This document shows, in pieces, positions 42,963 through 55,769 of a stretch of DNA of 64,000 nucleotides. The position numbers and the translations under genes are program-made. Every line of letters starts with the position of its first letter. The first letter of the stretch is position 1. Below the pieces are notes generated by a model. That model was not told the DNA's origin. It was given only the letters and a program-made list of their open reading frames with translations, and searched no databases. The DNA is taken from contig OZ024927.1 in assembly GCA_964017235.1 (NCBI GenBank), positions 24,943,160 to 25,007,159 on the forward strand, given 5' to 3'. This DNA comes from Sabellastarte sp. h YS-2021 (lineage: Eukaryota > Annelida > Polychaeta > Sabellida > Sabellidae).

Positions 42963-44860
42963 GTTTGAAGCTTTGAGGGAGTCTAATGCACTTACGATGA
43001 CCACGTTAACTTTATCCTTACATAGTTACATATAGACTTTATTGGGAAATTATATAGTATGCCGTTAGATTGTTCTCTAACTTAGATTGTCTTACAGCAT
43101 TATAATGTTTTCTGTAGACTCTGTAATAATATCAACATAATCATTATCTTGTATGAACAAGTTGAATGTCATTGAGTATAATATCTACATCTATGTAATC
43201 ATACAAAGTGAATCGTTGTACAGTACTTTCGAGCATGTAACACAAGGTTCACACTATACACTATGTTAAAATCAACAACATCATCTTGTATGAACAATTT
43301 GAATAAGTGTAATATCTAAATGTGTATTATCGTCTAAAGTGAAGCATTTGTGAAGTACTTCTGAAGAGCTAACACCAGTTCACATTACTCTGGTGTAACC
43401 AATACACTGTACTCAGGTACAAGCCCTGTTTCAACTAGGCACCTATAAATGTTGGGGAATTCTTCAAAGATGATTGATTTATATTGTATCAATGCATATA
43501 GACAAGGTACATACCAATTCCAATTTGGAATCCTGTCCATTATCCTTAAGCCTCCAATCACAAGGGTGGATGAACATTTCCATAAGATTATTGCAGTGAC
43601 AAACTGAGAAAATGTATATGTATCACTAAGGTAAACACCATGGTGGAAAAAAAACTCTACAAAGTATCTGGAAAGTCTAGAAATGTCTGGCTCAAAAAAA
43701 TAAACAGAAATGACAGCCATGTCTCAGAATGGCTGCATAATAGATTGCAACACAACACGAAACATTCAATGTTGTTATGGATACAAAACTGTGAGCTATT
43801 CGTAGATTCTATGAAACAATCTCACACTATTTGAAAACATGCATATCAGGTCACCTTATTGTCAAAGTTTGAACAGTGTATTGGGCTTTTTGGACCAAAT
43901 GTGTTTCACCTCCAGGAAATTGTTATGCTTTTGGAAATGATGTGCTTTTCTGCCAGACATAGCATATAATTTGTTTCATTAGTGCTCTTGTATTGTTCTT
44001 ACTTTGTATTTACTTTTTATAAGAATATGTAATTGTTCTTTAAACTTAATTAACATATATTATTTGTCATATTAATTAATGTAAGAATTCTATTTAATTA
44101 ATTAGGTCGTACAGGATGTGTAGTGCCACTGTTCCAGGACAGTCTAATATTCAGTTATTTGATTGTGTGACTTTGTATCAATATGTTTTTGAACTTTTAT
44201 GTTTTGTACAAGTTTTGGACAGGGCTATTGTTAATATATTATTGCAATATAGGTATGTGACAAGGTAATCTAAAGTCTCATGTTTGCCAAAATTGTTTTG
44301 TAACATTTTGAAATTTTGTGCTTTTGGCAAATTGGCTAAAAATATTAAATTATCATAATTACATGTTCATATCACCATAACTCGACTTTTCTTGTGCTGA
44401 GTCTCAGTATCAAAAATTTTCAAAGGAAAATCATATAGCTACTGGATGTAAAAATTATGCAACATGAAAAGACCTCTTCATATTTCTCTCAAATTACACA
44501 TGCAACTAACTTACAGAGAAATAATGTACACAAAAGTGATTGTTTTTAGTAACCAAGATAAAAACAGTTATTCATGATTTGCATGTTAAACATTGATTTG
44601 TTTAAGATTTTATATATTTTTATATTTTCATATACTTTAGTGGTTGTTCAGGTATATGGTTATGCAGAAGTGTTAATCAAAATTATAAGTTTTTGTTATC
44701 AAGTTAAGCTCACTGAGATGCTACAAATATCTGTGATGTCGTTTATGCAGACAAGTGCCTCTATTGAAATTTCAGATACAGTTATACAGTCACAGTTTCA
44801 GATACAGTTATTCAGATACACCACTGTTACATAAAATTCCCTTTTGAACAGAAGGTAATA
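42963..44860. other. AT-rich sequence, possible 3' UTR
   Basis: If the candidate terminal exon is right, this would be 3' untranslated sequence. The phrases catcttgtatgaacaa and tataatatctac occur twice (near 43150 and 43282), suggesting a degenerate duplication of about 140 bp. No gene seen. Confidence 0.35.
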
Positions 44861-44980
44861 CCAGGGACGGTATTCATGAAAGTACGAAGCCAAGAATTTA
44901 GGCTTTTCACTTTTGTGTATAATATATAGGAGATTTAAGCCTAAGAACCCACTAAGCACTTTAATGAATATGGCCCCAGG
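44861..44980. repeat. Short MITE with inverted ends
   Basis: The left end ccagggacggtattcatgaa agt is mirrored by the right end actttaatgaatatggcccc agg, allowing a few mismatches. The 120-bp body has no coding capacity. Similar attcatgaa ends occur near 45810 and 46770. Confidence 0.65.
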
Positions 44981-45805
44981 TCCTTGGAGGGTCTTTGTTT
45001 AGCAAAAATTACTCCTGTTTTCTGTAATACAAGCCTTGGTTACACAACATAAAAGAGTGACAGTATTTTTTTCAACTTTGGGCCAGAAATAAAGAAGTTT
45101 ACTGGAAAATTATGCTGTAGAATGTGCCAATATCTAGTGATATGATTATAGTTGGAGAATTCTTCACCATGACAAATTGTTTTGTGTCGACTCCCATCAT
45201 GTTAGTGTGCATACCCTTGCATATATATACACAAGGTCTGTTATCTAACTTCATTACCATATTGTCATTGTTGTGAAAAGGCCTTAGCTCACCAGTGTTA
45301 ATTCTCATGTGAACATTTTCTGTCCTGCTGTACAGGAAGTACACATAGTTAGCAGATAATGAAGTATTCTGTAGGTTGTGTGATTCCAGTGCCTTTGAAA
45401 GCATATTGTAACTTAGCACTAAATTGCGTTATTTTAGTCCCAATTTAATCTTAGCTGTTTGAATGGATGTGAAAGCTTGACTTTGACTTTAGGCCCATTA
45501 TTTCTTGTAAAAGATATATCACAACAATACAGTCAACAGTGCAAACTCTATAAGAGTATTCTTGTTACATGAAGATTGTGTGCCAGAAATTCCTGGCAGT
45601 CATTTTAAGCAATGAAATTTATTGAACCAATACAGAGTCAGAAATGTGAAATTCCCTGCATTGTGTGATATCCACCGCTGTAGGCACCCTTTAAGAGCAA
45701 GATGAAACACTTAAAATCTGCAACATTTTTACACCCGGAGAGATAAGAAGCTCTACATAGTCACAAAAGTAAAAAATGTGTAAAGACTTTCCCAGAAGTC
45801 CAGGC
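44981..45805. other. No feature seen
   Basis: AT-rich sequence between two MITE-like repeats; no gene, RNA or repeat could be supported. Confidence 0.4.
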
Positions 45806-46079
45806 TCATATTCATGAAGGGTCTCAACCAGGGCTTGGGCTCAGACTTTTGTCCTAACCTTATGTGAAAAAATTTACCAAGACATTTGTCTGGGCCTCAG
45901 CAGTATTCACAAAAAAACTTAAGACCAGTCTTAGGCTTCGCTGAGGTCTTAACTTTATTACTGGTAGGTATGATTCCTCATTTTTGAAATCGGTCCTAAA
46001 TATGGCAGACAGAAGGAGGAGTCATGATGATGACTATTAACTGACTCCTCATATTCATCTATGGATCTTTTCTATCACC

Positions 46080-46082
<3 letters not shown>

Positions 46083-46111
<29 letters not shown>
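46083..46111 (+). repeat. 29-nt poly-C tract followed by CA-rich run
   Basis: An uninterrupted run of about 29 C (poly-G on the minus strand), followed by cacacacacaccccccc. It is a simple repeat with obvious potential for G-quadruplex or i-motif folding, and its length is prone to sequencing and assembly error. Confidence 0.95.
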
Positions 46112-46114
<3 letters not shown>

Positions 46115-46225
46115 ACACACACACACCCCCCCACACCCACATTGCATTCACTTTATCCATTATTTCTGTCCAAAATCTCTTTTTTTTTCTTTTAAGATGT
46201 GAGACTGGCCTTATGGCCTCATGTA

Positions 46226-46450
46226 GAGTAAGAAATCTAAAATTCGCCACATATCTGAAATTCGCCACATGTGAAAATACTAATAAAATAAATGAATTGT
46301 GGTGAGATTTGTTGACTGTATAGTAAATTAAGGCTTTTTGAACTGAAAAATACCAATTTTTGGACAAAAACATCATTTTCTTCATAAAATTAATTAAGGT
46401 TTTAGAGGTGGCGAATTTTAGATTCCTGGCGAATTTTAGATTTCTTACTC
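46226..46450. mobile_element. Tc1/mariner-type MITE, 225 bp, TA target site
   Basis: The 24-bp end gagtaagaaatctaaaattc gcca (46226-46249) is repeated exactly in reverse complement at the right end (to 46450), and TA dinucleotides flank both sides. A second copy of the inner part of the end (aaattcgccac) lies just inside each terminus. There is no coding sequence. TA flanks and short perfect inverted ends fit a non-autonomous Tc1/mariner-like element. Confidence 0.8.
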
Positions 46451-46795
46451 TAACAGAGTGGAATGTTTGATACATTCTTCACTCAACACGACTACTTCAG
46501 CCTTGTTCCAATGAACAGTTCTCTTTTCACAAACTCTCTCTCCAAGGCTGTATAATTAGTAGACATCATAGCCTTGACCCTAGTAGTAACTATAATGTAA
46601 GTTGTATTTTGATTGGCTGGCTGGCATCATTTAGTCTATTGGCTTAAAAACGCGACAAAAGTCTTACCTAAGTGACATTTCCAGCATACAGAGCTATGAC
46701 AAAACTTAGCTCAGACAAAAGCCTCAACTTTTAGACCATATTTAAACCTAAAACCTCCCTAAATCTAAGACTCTTCATGAAAACTAGGCCGAGGA

Positions 46796-49500
46796 GGTGG
46801 AAGAGGATTTCCTAACCAGCAAATTTCACATTTCTTATTACATGGGTAGATGTTTGGTTCAAAAATGGTATCAAATTTTTATGTAATATTACATGTTTTT
46901 ATATTTTATTGCGTATATTTTATTTCACAATGTAATTTTATTTTTAAATACTCAATAAGTAAAACTTTAAACTACTAGGATGAAATAAGATACCATTATT
47001 TTAAGGCTGTACTTATTGACCTAAACTGAAAAAGATAATAGTATAACTGCCTTTTAACCATAATTTGCAACCTACAGCATTTTACATGAAAACTGATGAC
47101 GGTATGAAGATGCAGATTTTACAGAGTACAGATTGCAAATTTTTAATTTTTCTGTTCACAATATGATATTACTACATATCAGGTTACTCCATTTTCTAAT
47201 TTTGGTGCTAAGGTAATACATACATGCCTTTAATATAAGATACCAATTTACAGGGAACCAAAAGCTAGAATTCAATTGGAAAAAGATGTTTGACCTTTGA
47301 TCACCTCTTCAGTATTGTATTATCCACAAAGAGCCATATTCAACCTATATACAGGGAAATACAGAGTGGCATATATTATTTTTTTGTATACAATGGTGCC
47401 CTTTACCATGAATAATTAGTGTCAATAAATTCCGGTTTTTCGACAATATCTTGGAAACTCTGTAGCCTACAAATATGTATTATATATCTTTAGAAAGGTC
47501 TTTTTACAGAGCTTCTGCTTCTTTTTGCATAAAAATACAAGCAGAAATGGCTTTGAAATCACAAGTTCAAGATTGAGGTTTTTATATTCCTTGTCCCCAC
47601 CATACCCCCTGCATGTCTGATAGCCTTTTAACATTCTCTCAGTAGATATGGATATATTTCACTGTTAAATCATACAAAATGGTGGATAAGAAAAGTAAAA
47701 CATCCCTCAAAAAAGCAAAAAAAATATATCACTCCCGAAGATTAACAGTATTATACTTGTGCTATGCACTCGTATAATATTATCTTCATTTGTGATATAT
47801 GTTTTTTGTATATGTCATTCAGGAAGTTTTCCCATTATACCCTTGACTTAAGATTCTGCTTGTCATTCGTATCATTGATCCTCTGTATTCTAATGTTTTC
47901 AAAAGGGCCAGAGAAAATCATCATTGTGGTAGTTTAGCAATATTTGGTTTTTCCCAAGTGTATACTTTAATAAAAGCAAGATTCCACTGTTAGTGGAGTG
48001 CATTAAGCTTACAATAGCTTGTAATAGATTGTAAAAACAATTAGGCACACTTAGTGACTGTGAAGTAGTTGGGTAGTTTTTCCTTAACTTGAGTCTGTGG
48101 ATGTTTCAAAACAGTCAACAATATTTTGTTAAAGACTCAGGAGAGAGTAAAACTTCTTTTCATCAATATCATTACTTCTGAGGCTTGGTCACTATGGGTA
48201 TGAAGATTATACGAAACATAAGCTACATATCATATGTATAATGCTTTGTGTGTGAGTGAGTGATTTATGTAAGCATAATTTAAATATCAGCTGACAAAGT
48301 CCCTGACGTAATTGTCCTGGCCTTGTATGATTTTGGTTTGTGTCTTCTTTGTATCGGTAATTAGCATGTTATATAATCAGAGCTTATCATATTAAAGAAA
48401 CACTATTATCCACCTGTCAGATTTCAAGAAGCAAACAAGTTAGATACATAAAGTGTTTCAATTCTTTTCTAACTCCTCAGGAATTATTAAAATTTCAAAA
48501 ATACTTGCATACAAATTTTAGTATTTTGTTTACTGTTATTATTCCTTAAAATTTTACTTTTTTTCTACACTGTACTCTTATCTCAGAACCTTTTTTGCTA
48601 AAGTTTTGACCAAATTTAGTTGTATTCTCTTGTAATATTCAGTTTGAAAGATATTTGTGGTTGTGTCATAAGCTGAAGATGTGCCTCCGTTTCTTTGATT
48701 TCCTAATTATTTAACATGTAAATTAGTTGGATTTTTATATTAGTTAATTATAACAACATTTACGTAATAAGTACTGGCTTTTGAAGCTTGAGAGCTTTTT
48801 AACCTCTATATAGATCAGTTTGTAATATTTCACTAAAGGTAGTTTTTCCAATTTATTTCTACAGATGGGAAATACCTAGAATTGTGACTATGAAGATACA
48901 CGTTTTATTATACAGCTGATTGCCTTGCACATATTCTGTGAATGAAGTCCCAGATATAGAGTACTTGCTAACTACAATATGTATCCAAAATAAATGTAGT
49001 CAAGATATACATAAATATTGATCTAATATTAATATAAGTGTTCAAATTCAATTTTTATCATACAAAACCAGTATCAGCCAAATCCTAACATTGTCTATGG
49101 TAAAATAATCAAAATATTGTGAATTTTGTGTGTTTTCTGTGCATAATTGTAGCATGGTTTCATATTCGTTACTTTTTTCTAAATATATATTTTAGATACT
49201 TGTATTTGTTCTTAAAGTTAAAATTACTTTGCAAAAATGTTAAACAGCTGTAGGTTTTTTTAAGAAATTAATAAAGTCACAAATATAGCAATGTAATTTG
49301 TTAATTGGTATTTTTAATGTAATTTTGAAATATCTTTTGTGAATACAATATTTATAAAAGTATAATGTGTTTTATTGATGTATAGCATGATTCTTCAAGA
49401 TCTACAACATGATTAGGATGTAGTCACTGTGATTGCCACAGAAAAATTACAAGATCACTTGGAGAGTCCTTGTCTCCGCCAACACCTTCCTCTTTTTATT
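46796..49500. other. AT-rich sequence, no gene seen
   Basis: No coding homology. Several AATAAA hexamers occur (for example near 47971, 48988 and 49270) that could serve a long 3' UTR of the phosphatase gene, but none can be assigned. Confidence 0.4.
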
Positions 49501-50193
49501 GCTTAAAATAGCCTTACCTTATCCTCACAAGTGCTTGTTTGTTTTGTGGAACAAAACACATCGACCGACAAGAATTTTTTAAAGAAATATTCTTGTCATG
49601 ATAGGTGACCCCTTGTCTGCGCATGTCCGGCCTTGCGCAGTACTCGTTGTCGACAGACGATTGTCGAGAGCTCTTCATTATATTTTTGGTTGATGTGGGA
49701 GCAACATGTATTATTTTCTTATTATCGTCCATACACAGGCGAAAATCTATGTAGATTTGAAGCGTGCACCTGGCTGTAATTATCCATTATTTCATGGGAA
49801 CTACCACTAATTCTGCCTCCCTTGTCCTGAAAAGGGTCAGAATTTAGATGTTTTGTGTTAGAAGACATTGGTGTAAAGTCTTCAGTGGAAGACTGTTTAC
49901 TTCTGGCTGTACTCGCCCATTATTTGACTGGAACTACCTCCTTGTCGAGAAAAGGGATGCAGAGAAGATTTTGCTGTAAAATTTTCCGTGGAAAACTGCT
50001 TTATTGTCCCTTATTTGATGGCACAGCATGGGTATAGCTTGTGCTCGAAAGCAAAGAAGAAAGAATGCAGTTGTCTTTACAACGGAGGTCGTAGATTCTT
50101 TACTGGGGGTGGAGCGCCACTCTGGTACAGTCACAGGTCTCCCTCCACAAGAACGACTACAGAAGCACATCCACTGTTCCTTACAGTTATTAT
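49500..50193 (+). other. GC-richer stretch with degenerate tandem units of unknown origin
   Basis: The phrases tggaagactgtttacttctg, gcccattatttgactggaac and gaaaagggatgcagag have diverged counterparts before and after (catttcatgggaactacc, gaaaagggtcag; ggaaaactgctttattgtcc), suggesting three units of about 100 bp. It lies just left of a Helentron-like element whose other flank is a DIRS relic, so it may be a DIRS 5' or gag region. No protein homology was recognised. Confidence 0.35.
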
Positions 50194-50599
50194 TATATCC
50201 CCAGACGAAAGTCGGGGATATATTGGATTCAGGTCCGTCGCGCCGCCGCCGCCGCCGCCGTAGAAATTTCCTTGTGGACGCGATAACTCAAAAACAAATT
50301 AATATTTTTTTTTCAAACTTGGTACACATGTTAAGGGTGCCCAAAGGAAGATCCCTATTTTAAGGTGACCTTAAACTCCCAGTAAAAAAGAACTTATGGC
50401 CACCTTAAGGTCAGAAATTGCACTTTTGGCCACTTAGAGCCCTGTAGGTCACAAACTATGATGCTCAGCTGGCTGAAATTTTACCTGACAACACATTAAT
50501 ATGTTCTTAGTACATGTGCCGAAAATCATGACTTTAAGTTGAGGAGAAAATTGTGTTTGAGGCCCATAAATACCCCCACTTAGGGTTTTTTGCTATACT

Positions 50600-52240
50600 T
50601 TACACATATTTTGCCCTATAATTTGGAAGTGATAATTCTGATGAGTCTCAAACTGCGCTAGGTATAACTTTGATATGTAATCCTTGTCTGTAGAAAATTT
50701 TAGGGCTGTAGGTTTACCCAAAGGGGTCGACTTAAGGTCTCAAAAGTGCCCACAGAGACCCAATTTATGCACTTTTTGCCACTTTCAAGCACTGTAGCTT
50801 TCAAACTATGTCTCTCATCTAAGTTAAATATCATCTGGGAATATATCTATGTGTTTTCTTATATGTGCCCCAACATTTAGGCCTTTAATAGACAGTTAAC
50901 CTGTGTATCAGGACCATAAACACCCACCCGAGTGACCCTTATAAGACATTTTTCACATCTTTTTCCCTGTAACTTGGAAATGGTAAGTCTGAGAAGTTTC
51001 AAACTGTATTAGATATATATTCTGTGTGTAATCTTAGTATGTAACAGATTTTAAGACTGAAGCTTTAATTTTGAAGGTCAAATTGAGGTCTCTAAAAGGC
51101 TCCCAAAGACCCAATATTTGGACTTTTTGCTACTTTTAAGCCCTGTGACTGTCAAACTATGTGACTGATAGAGCTCAAATCCTATCTGAGAAGATATTAG
51201 TATGTTATTTTTATATGTGCCAAAAATTAAGGCTTTAAGAAGACATTTAACCTGTGTATGAGGACCATAAATCCCCACCCGAGTGACCATTTTTAGACAT
51301 TTTTCACATATTTTGCCCTGTAACTTGGAAATGGTAAGTCTAAGAAGTTTCAAACTGTATTAGATGCATATTCTATGTGTAATCTTAGTATGTGACAAAT
51401 TTTAAGTCTGAAGCTTTAATTTGAAGGCCACATTTAGGTCTCTAGAAGGCCCCATAAAGACCCAGTATTTGGACTTTTTGCCAATTTTAAGGCCTGTGAC
51501 TGTTAAACTATGTGACTGATAGAGCTGAAATCTCATCTGGGAATACATTATTATGTTCTTTTTACATGTGCCAAAAATCAAGGCTTCAAGTAGACATTTA
51601 ACCTGTGTATGAGGACCTTTAACACCCACCTGAGTGACCCTTTTAAGACATTTTTCACATATTTTGCTCTGTAACTTGCAAATGGTAAGTCTGAGAAGTT
51701 TCAAACTTTATTAGATACATATTCTATGTGTAATCTTAGTATGTAACAAATTTTAAGTCTGAAGCTTTAATTTGAAAGCCACATCGAGATCTCTAAAAGG
51801 CCCACAATGACCCAATATTTGGACTTTTTACCACCTTTAAGCCCTGTAACTGTTAAACTATGTGATTGATGGAGCTGAAATCCCATCTGGGAATGCATTA
51901 TTATGTCCTTTTTACATATGCCGAAAATCAAGGTTTTTAGTAGACATTTAACCTGTGTATGAGGGCCATAGACACTCGCCCAAGTGCCTTTTTTGACATT
52001 TTTTCCGTATTTTGCCCTGTTATTTGGAAATGCTTAGTGTGACAAGTCTTAAACTGTATTATATATGATTTTTGTTTGTTATGTATGTCCCCCCAAAAAG
52101 TTTCAGATCTGTAGTTTAATTGCTAAGGTCTCTTTAACAATTGTAAAATGCCCACAGAAACCCAATTTATGGATATTATGCCACTTTAAAGCCCAGTAAC
52201 TGTCAAACTATGTGGGTTATAGAGCTGAAATCTTTGAATT
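50600..52240 (+). repeat. 351-bp tandem array, about 4.5 copies
   Basis: The phrase ccctgtaacttgg or variants occurs near 50614, 50965, 51316, 51667 and 52015, spaced 348-351 bp. Each unit also has gacccaatatttggactttt, aactatgtgactgatagagc and catttaacctgtgtatgagg. Minus-strand open frames of 90-100 codons (51078-51353, 51402-51704) are by-products of the array. Confidence 0.92.
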
Positions 52241-52994
52241 TTTAAAAGGAAATGCCTGTCTATTTAAATTTTGAATATTAATAATGTTATGGCTATCTTA
52301 GTCCTTTAAGAACTTATTTTTGTGTCTTATACCTCTGCTTGCTGAGTTTTTCACTTTTTAAAATGAAACTGGTGAAACATATTGAAGTAGACAAAATGGA
52401 CACTTTAAGTGAGCTTTAAGTCCCAATATTAATGAAATTATATCCTTATGTAGTAAAACTAGGGGATTTTTAACCCTCAACTAGCCCAGTTTTATTCAAC
52501 TTGCCTCAGTTAATTTTGGCACAGCTCCTACAGTTATGAACTCATTTCAGTTGATAATCACATACTTAAAATTCTCAATTCTTTTTGTATTTGAGTACCC
52601 CTTTTATATAGATTGTTTGTTTACCATTTATGCTCAACCCACATCCCCCACCCGGATTCCCCCCACCCACCTCTGGGACCTCTAGCTATATTGAGTGACA
52701 CTAAATAAACAAAGGTATTTAATGATATCAGATGAGAAACAAAGAACTCAATGGGGTTGCAGATCTTGTGTAATAGTGAGAGAGGTGTGGAGAAGGGGAG
52801 AGGGGTGGGGGTGGGAGGTGGTGGGCTTCATTACATATAACACAAAGGGGAGTCAGAACTGAGATTGTGTCACATATTTAGGTTGCATATATATGGACCA
52901 CATATATAGGTATAGAGGAAATGAATAACTGAAAACAATTTGCAAATTCTAAAAATAATATAATAAAATAATAATATAAATAATTTTTTTTTAA

Positions 52995-53270
52995 ATAATA
53001 TTTTATTTGTGAACAAATATAGAAACAGATATGCGCTTTTGGGATTATGAATTTTAGAATGGACATTGAATCATCAATCATTTAAATACTTTGAAGGAAG
53101 ATTGAAAAATATGATGAGTTGAGTTAAAAATAATATTTTATTTGTCAACAAATATAGAAACAGATATGCTCTTTTGGGATTATTATTTTAGAATGGACAT
53201 TCAATCATCAATCATTTAAATACTTTGAAAATAGGTTTAGAGTTATCATTGCAGGAAGATTGAAAATATA
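52995..53270 (+). repeat. About 134-bp tandem duplication
   Basis: The block aataatattttatttgtgaa, caaatatagaaacagatatg, gaatggacattgaatcatca and atcatttaaatactttgaa occurs twice in tandem, beginning near 52996 and 53130, with a few differences. It lies between the 351-bp array and the 3' end of the Helentron-like element. Confidence 0.85.
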
Positions 53271-53457
53271 ATTTGAGTTATGTATTCGGCGTCTGGGGAT
53301 ACACCATCTTCCTTGGGGAGATATAAACAGAGTAGATTGATGTGCTGAAGTTCATATAATAATGGGTAATTATGTTTTAAAAAATTCCCGATCAAAACCT
53401 GTGGCATGAGTGATGACCTGTCTGGGGATATGTTGGCGCCGAGTTGGCCCAATCTAG

Positions 53458-54432
53458 TTTTGCTTCCCAGCAGGTACAGTGAATGTCCTACATCTCAGAC
53501 ATGAAAATAGGGACAGATTACCTTCCTTTACTGTAAATTTGGATGAAGATCCAACAGACATCTTTGGGGCAGTATGTGCACTGCTTGTCTTTTCAAACCT
53601 GTTGAAGAATTGCATAACAATCTACTAGATAATAAAACCTTCCTATGGCCATGTCTCCAATGGAAGGATTACTATGGGTTTTGAGTTAATTCTTCTGCAA
53701 ACTCAACGAATATCAAACAATGCCTAAGAACTGAATCTTTGTAGAGTGCCACATCTATTCTCTCGCCTCGCCTTATTCTGGAACTGGCTAGCTGAGATAT
53801 GGTGTTGAAGTCCTTGCTTCCAACCTTCACGAGTGTGTTTTGCATGGTTTTGCTATTAGTTCAAAGCACTGAAGTTCGGGTTAGTGAACGCCCCGCTAGT
53901 GTTCACACCAGTAGTAAAAGAGGCAAAACTCATTCTTCAGTCTCATGGAATACGAGTTCACCAATACCTGGACCGCTAGTTGTTAAGGGCAAACACCAGA
54001 CACCAGTGCTAGCTCCAGACAAAAGAACTCCTCCATACAGTTCAACAACTTGACTTCATGATAAATTTCTGATAAAAATCCAAGCTCGAGTCCACACCAT
54101 ATCGATTTCCTAGGTTACCACTGCATTTTGGTACAGTGAAATTTCTTTTTAATACAAATAAATTAAAATACCTGAGAAATCTATTCAGGATATGGAGATC
54201 TCATCACAAACAACCCCAAGGTTGCTTATATCCCAGGTAGGGGTACTAGCATCTTTGGAAATCACTACACCGATGGGTCAGTTACGTATGTGTGCCTTTC
54301 AGTGGTATCTAGAACAAACTGGCAATATCTCCGGTCACTAGTTGTGAGAATTCCTGTTTCAAATCCTTCTGAAAAGAGCCAAAAAATGGGAAATAGGATG
54401 CCCTTTCTATACACAGGGGCACAATTCCCTTA
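53458..54432 (+). pseudogene. DIRS reverse transcriptase relic (left part of a split DIRS)
   Basis: In the frame around 53855-54000 the sequence reads FGLVNAPLVFTPVVKEAKLI, then SHGIRVHQYLDRWLL-like text (with a stop at the Trp) and RANT, followed by QTKELLHTVQQLDFMINF. These are the conserved DIRS reverse-transcriptase segments. The motif C pair reads Asp-Arg in place of Asp-Asp and stops are frequent, so it is dead. The text before 53780 is more eroded. The matching RNase H continues at 62573, on the far side of an 8.1-kb insertion. Confidence 0.75.
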
Positions 54433-54699
54433 TTGTATCCACCGGAAGCATCCGGTATGCCGCCGCCGCGTGTAGAGAGATTTTCGGCGTTAACGCTCTA
54501 AGAGGAAAACAACAGCAGCTAGGTTCACCAAATTTCCAGGATATCTTCATTGGGGGGGTAAGCTTCTCTGGGAAGGAAAGTAGCCTCATTCTGAAAAACA
54601 AGATGGCCGCCACGGGCATTTCTTTAAAAATAATGTACATTTTTCTACTGGCTCTTCCTCATAGGTAGAAGGTTGAATCTCTTCATAGGTGATATGTAT

Positions 54700-55410
54700 G
54701 ACACATATACATGTCCTCTACAACCTTGCACACATTTGACCTTGAAGCTTCAAGGTCATCCACGGAGTGCCGAAGTAACCCACATAGCGGACTTTAAAAG
54801 TGCCTATATCTCCCTTATTATTGGTCCTAGAGGTTTGCAATGTGAAGCCAACCTATAGGAAATCATGTGCTGCGAATCTTCTGATGTGGTCAGATTTGAC
54901 CTTGGACCCCTCCTTCAAGGTCAAACGAGGATAGCCAAACTTATAAGTGCTTATAACTCGCTTATTATCAATCCTAGAGGTTTGGGATGGTAAACCAACA
55001 TATAGGAAATCATGGGCTGGGAATCTTCTGGAGTGGTCGGATTTGACCTTGGGCCCCTCCTTCAAGGTCAAACGATGACAGCCAAACTTAAAAGTGCTTA
55101 TAACTCGCTTATTATTGGTCCTAGAGGTTTGGGATGGTAAACCAACATATAGGAAATCATGGGCTGGGAATCTTCTGGTGTGGTCGGATTTGACCTTGGG
55201 TCCCTCCTTCAAGGTCAAACGATGACAGCCAAACTTAAAAGTGCTTATAACTCGCTTATTATTGGTCCTAGAGGTTTGGGATGGTAAACCAATATATAGG
55301 AAATCATGGGCTGGGAATCTTCTGGTGTGGTCGGATTTGACCTTGGGCCCCTCCTTCAAGGTCAAACGAGGATAGCCAAAGATAAAAGTGCTTATAACTC
55401 GCTTATTATT
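54700..55410 (+). repeat. 147-bp tandem array, left part
   Basis: Monomers contain tcctagaggtttgggatggt, gaaatcatgggctgggaatc, ttctggtgtggtcggatttg, accttgggcccctccttcaa and gtgcttataactcgcttatt; tcctagagg recurs at 54972, 55119 and 55266, exactly 147 bp apart. Since 147 is divisible by 3, a minus-strand frame of 203 codons stays open; it is an artefact of the repeat. Confidence 0.93.
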
Positions 55411-55769
55411 AAGCGTCCCGCAAGGGACGCTTGTTTGTGTATGGGAGAGCTTCCGGCTCCGCATTTTGTTTTCCTTATAACTCTGTAACCGTTAGGTGGA
55501 TTCTTTTCAAATTTGGCAGGTTTAGGCAGTAGCCTTGGGGAATTTTTTTGAATATGCTGCAGTGACATTTCAACCAATCAGAGAGGTCACATGACCAAAA
55601 ATGTCTTTTTTCGATGGGGAAGCTTGTCCGGATGATAACTTGAAAGGAATTTTATCAATTCACCTGAAACTTGGCAAATACATTCATTCTATTAAAATCT
55701 GGAAATCATTAGATTTTGGCATTGATTGGTCAAGAAATGGCCGAGTAATTAATGATTAATTAATCATTA

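Larger units (their letters stand above)
45806..46795. repeat. Possible 1-kb inverted-repeat element containing nested repeats
   Basis: The left side (catattcatgaagggtctca, then cagacttttgtcctaacc) has counterparts in reverse complement at the right side (agactcttcatgaaaac and cagacaaaagcctcaac near 46715-46780). A poly-C tract and a TA-flanked MITE lie inside. The pairing is imperfect and the limits are tentative. Confidence 0.4.
50194..53457 (+). mobile_element. Helentron-like non-autonomous element with 351-bp tandem array
   Basis: The 5' terminal sequence tatccccagac (50196-50206) forms a palindrome with gtcggggata and is followed by a CCG run. Its exact reverse complement gtctggggata occurs at 53420-53430 as a 3' subterminal repeat, followed by a GC-rich imperfect hairpin (ttggcgccgagttggcccaa) and the terminal CTAG (53454-53457), then TTTT. 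A second copy of gtctggggata occurs at 53291. The interior is mostly the 351-bp array. There is no Rep or helicase coding. The layout matches Helentron-associated elements. Confidence 0.8.

Noticed and set aside
46059-46475. 138-codon minus-strand frame with a Gly run
   Set aside because: It spans the poly-C tract and the TA-flanked MITE; the Gly run is the translated simple repeat.
54853-55464. Minus-strand open frame of 203 codons with repeats
   Set aside because: Produced by the 147-bp tandem array (147 = 3 x 49); the same applies to the frame at 61416-62012.
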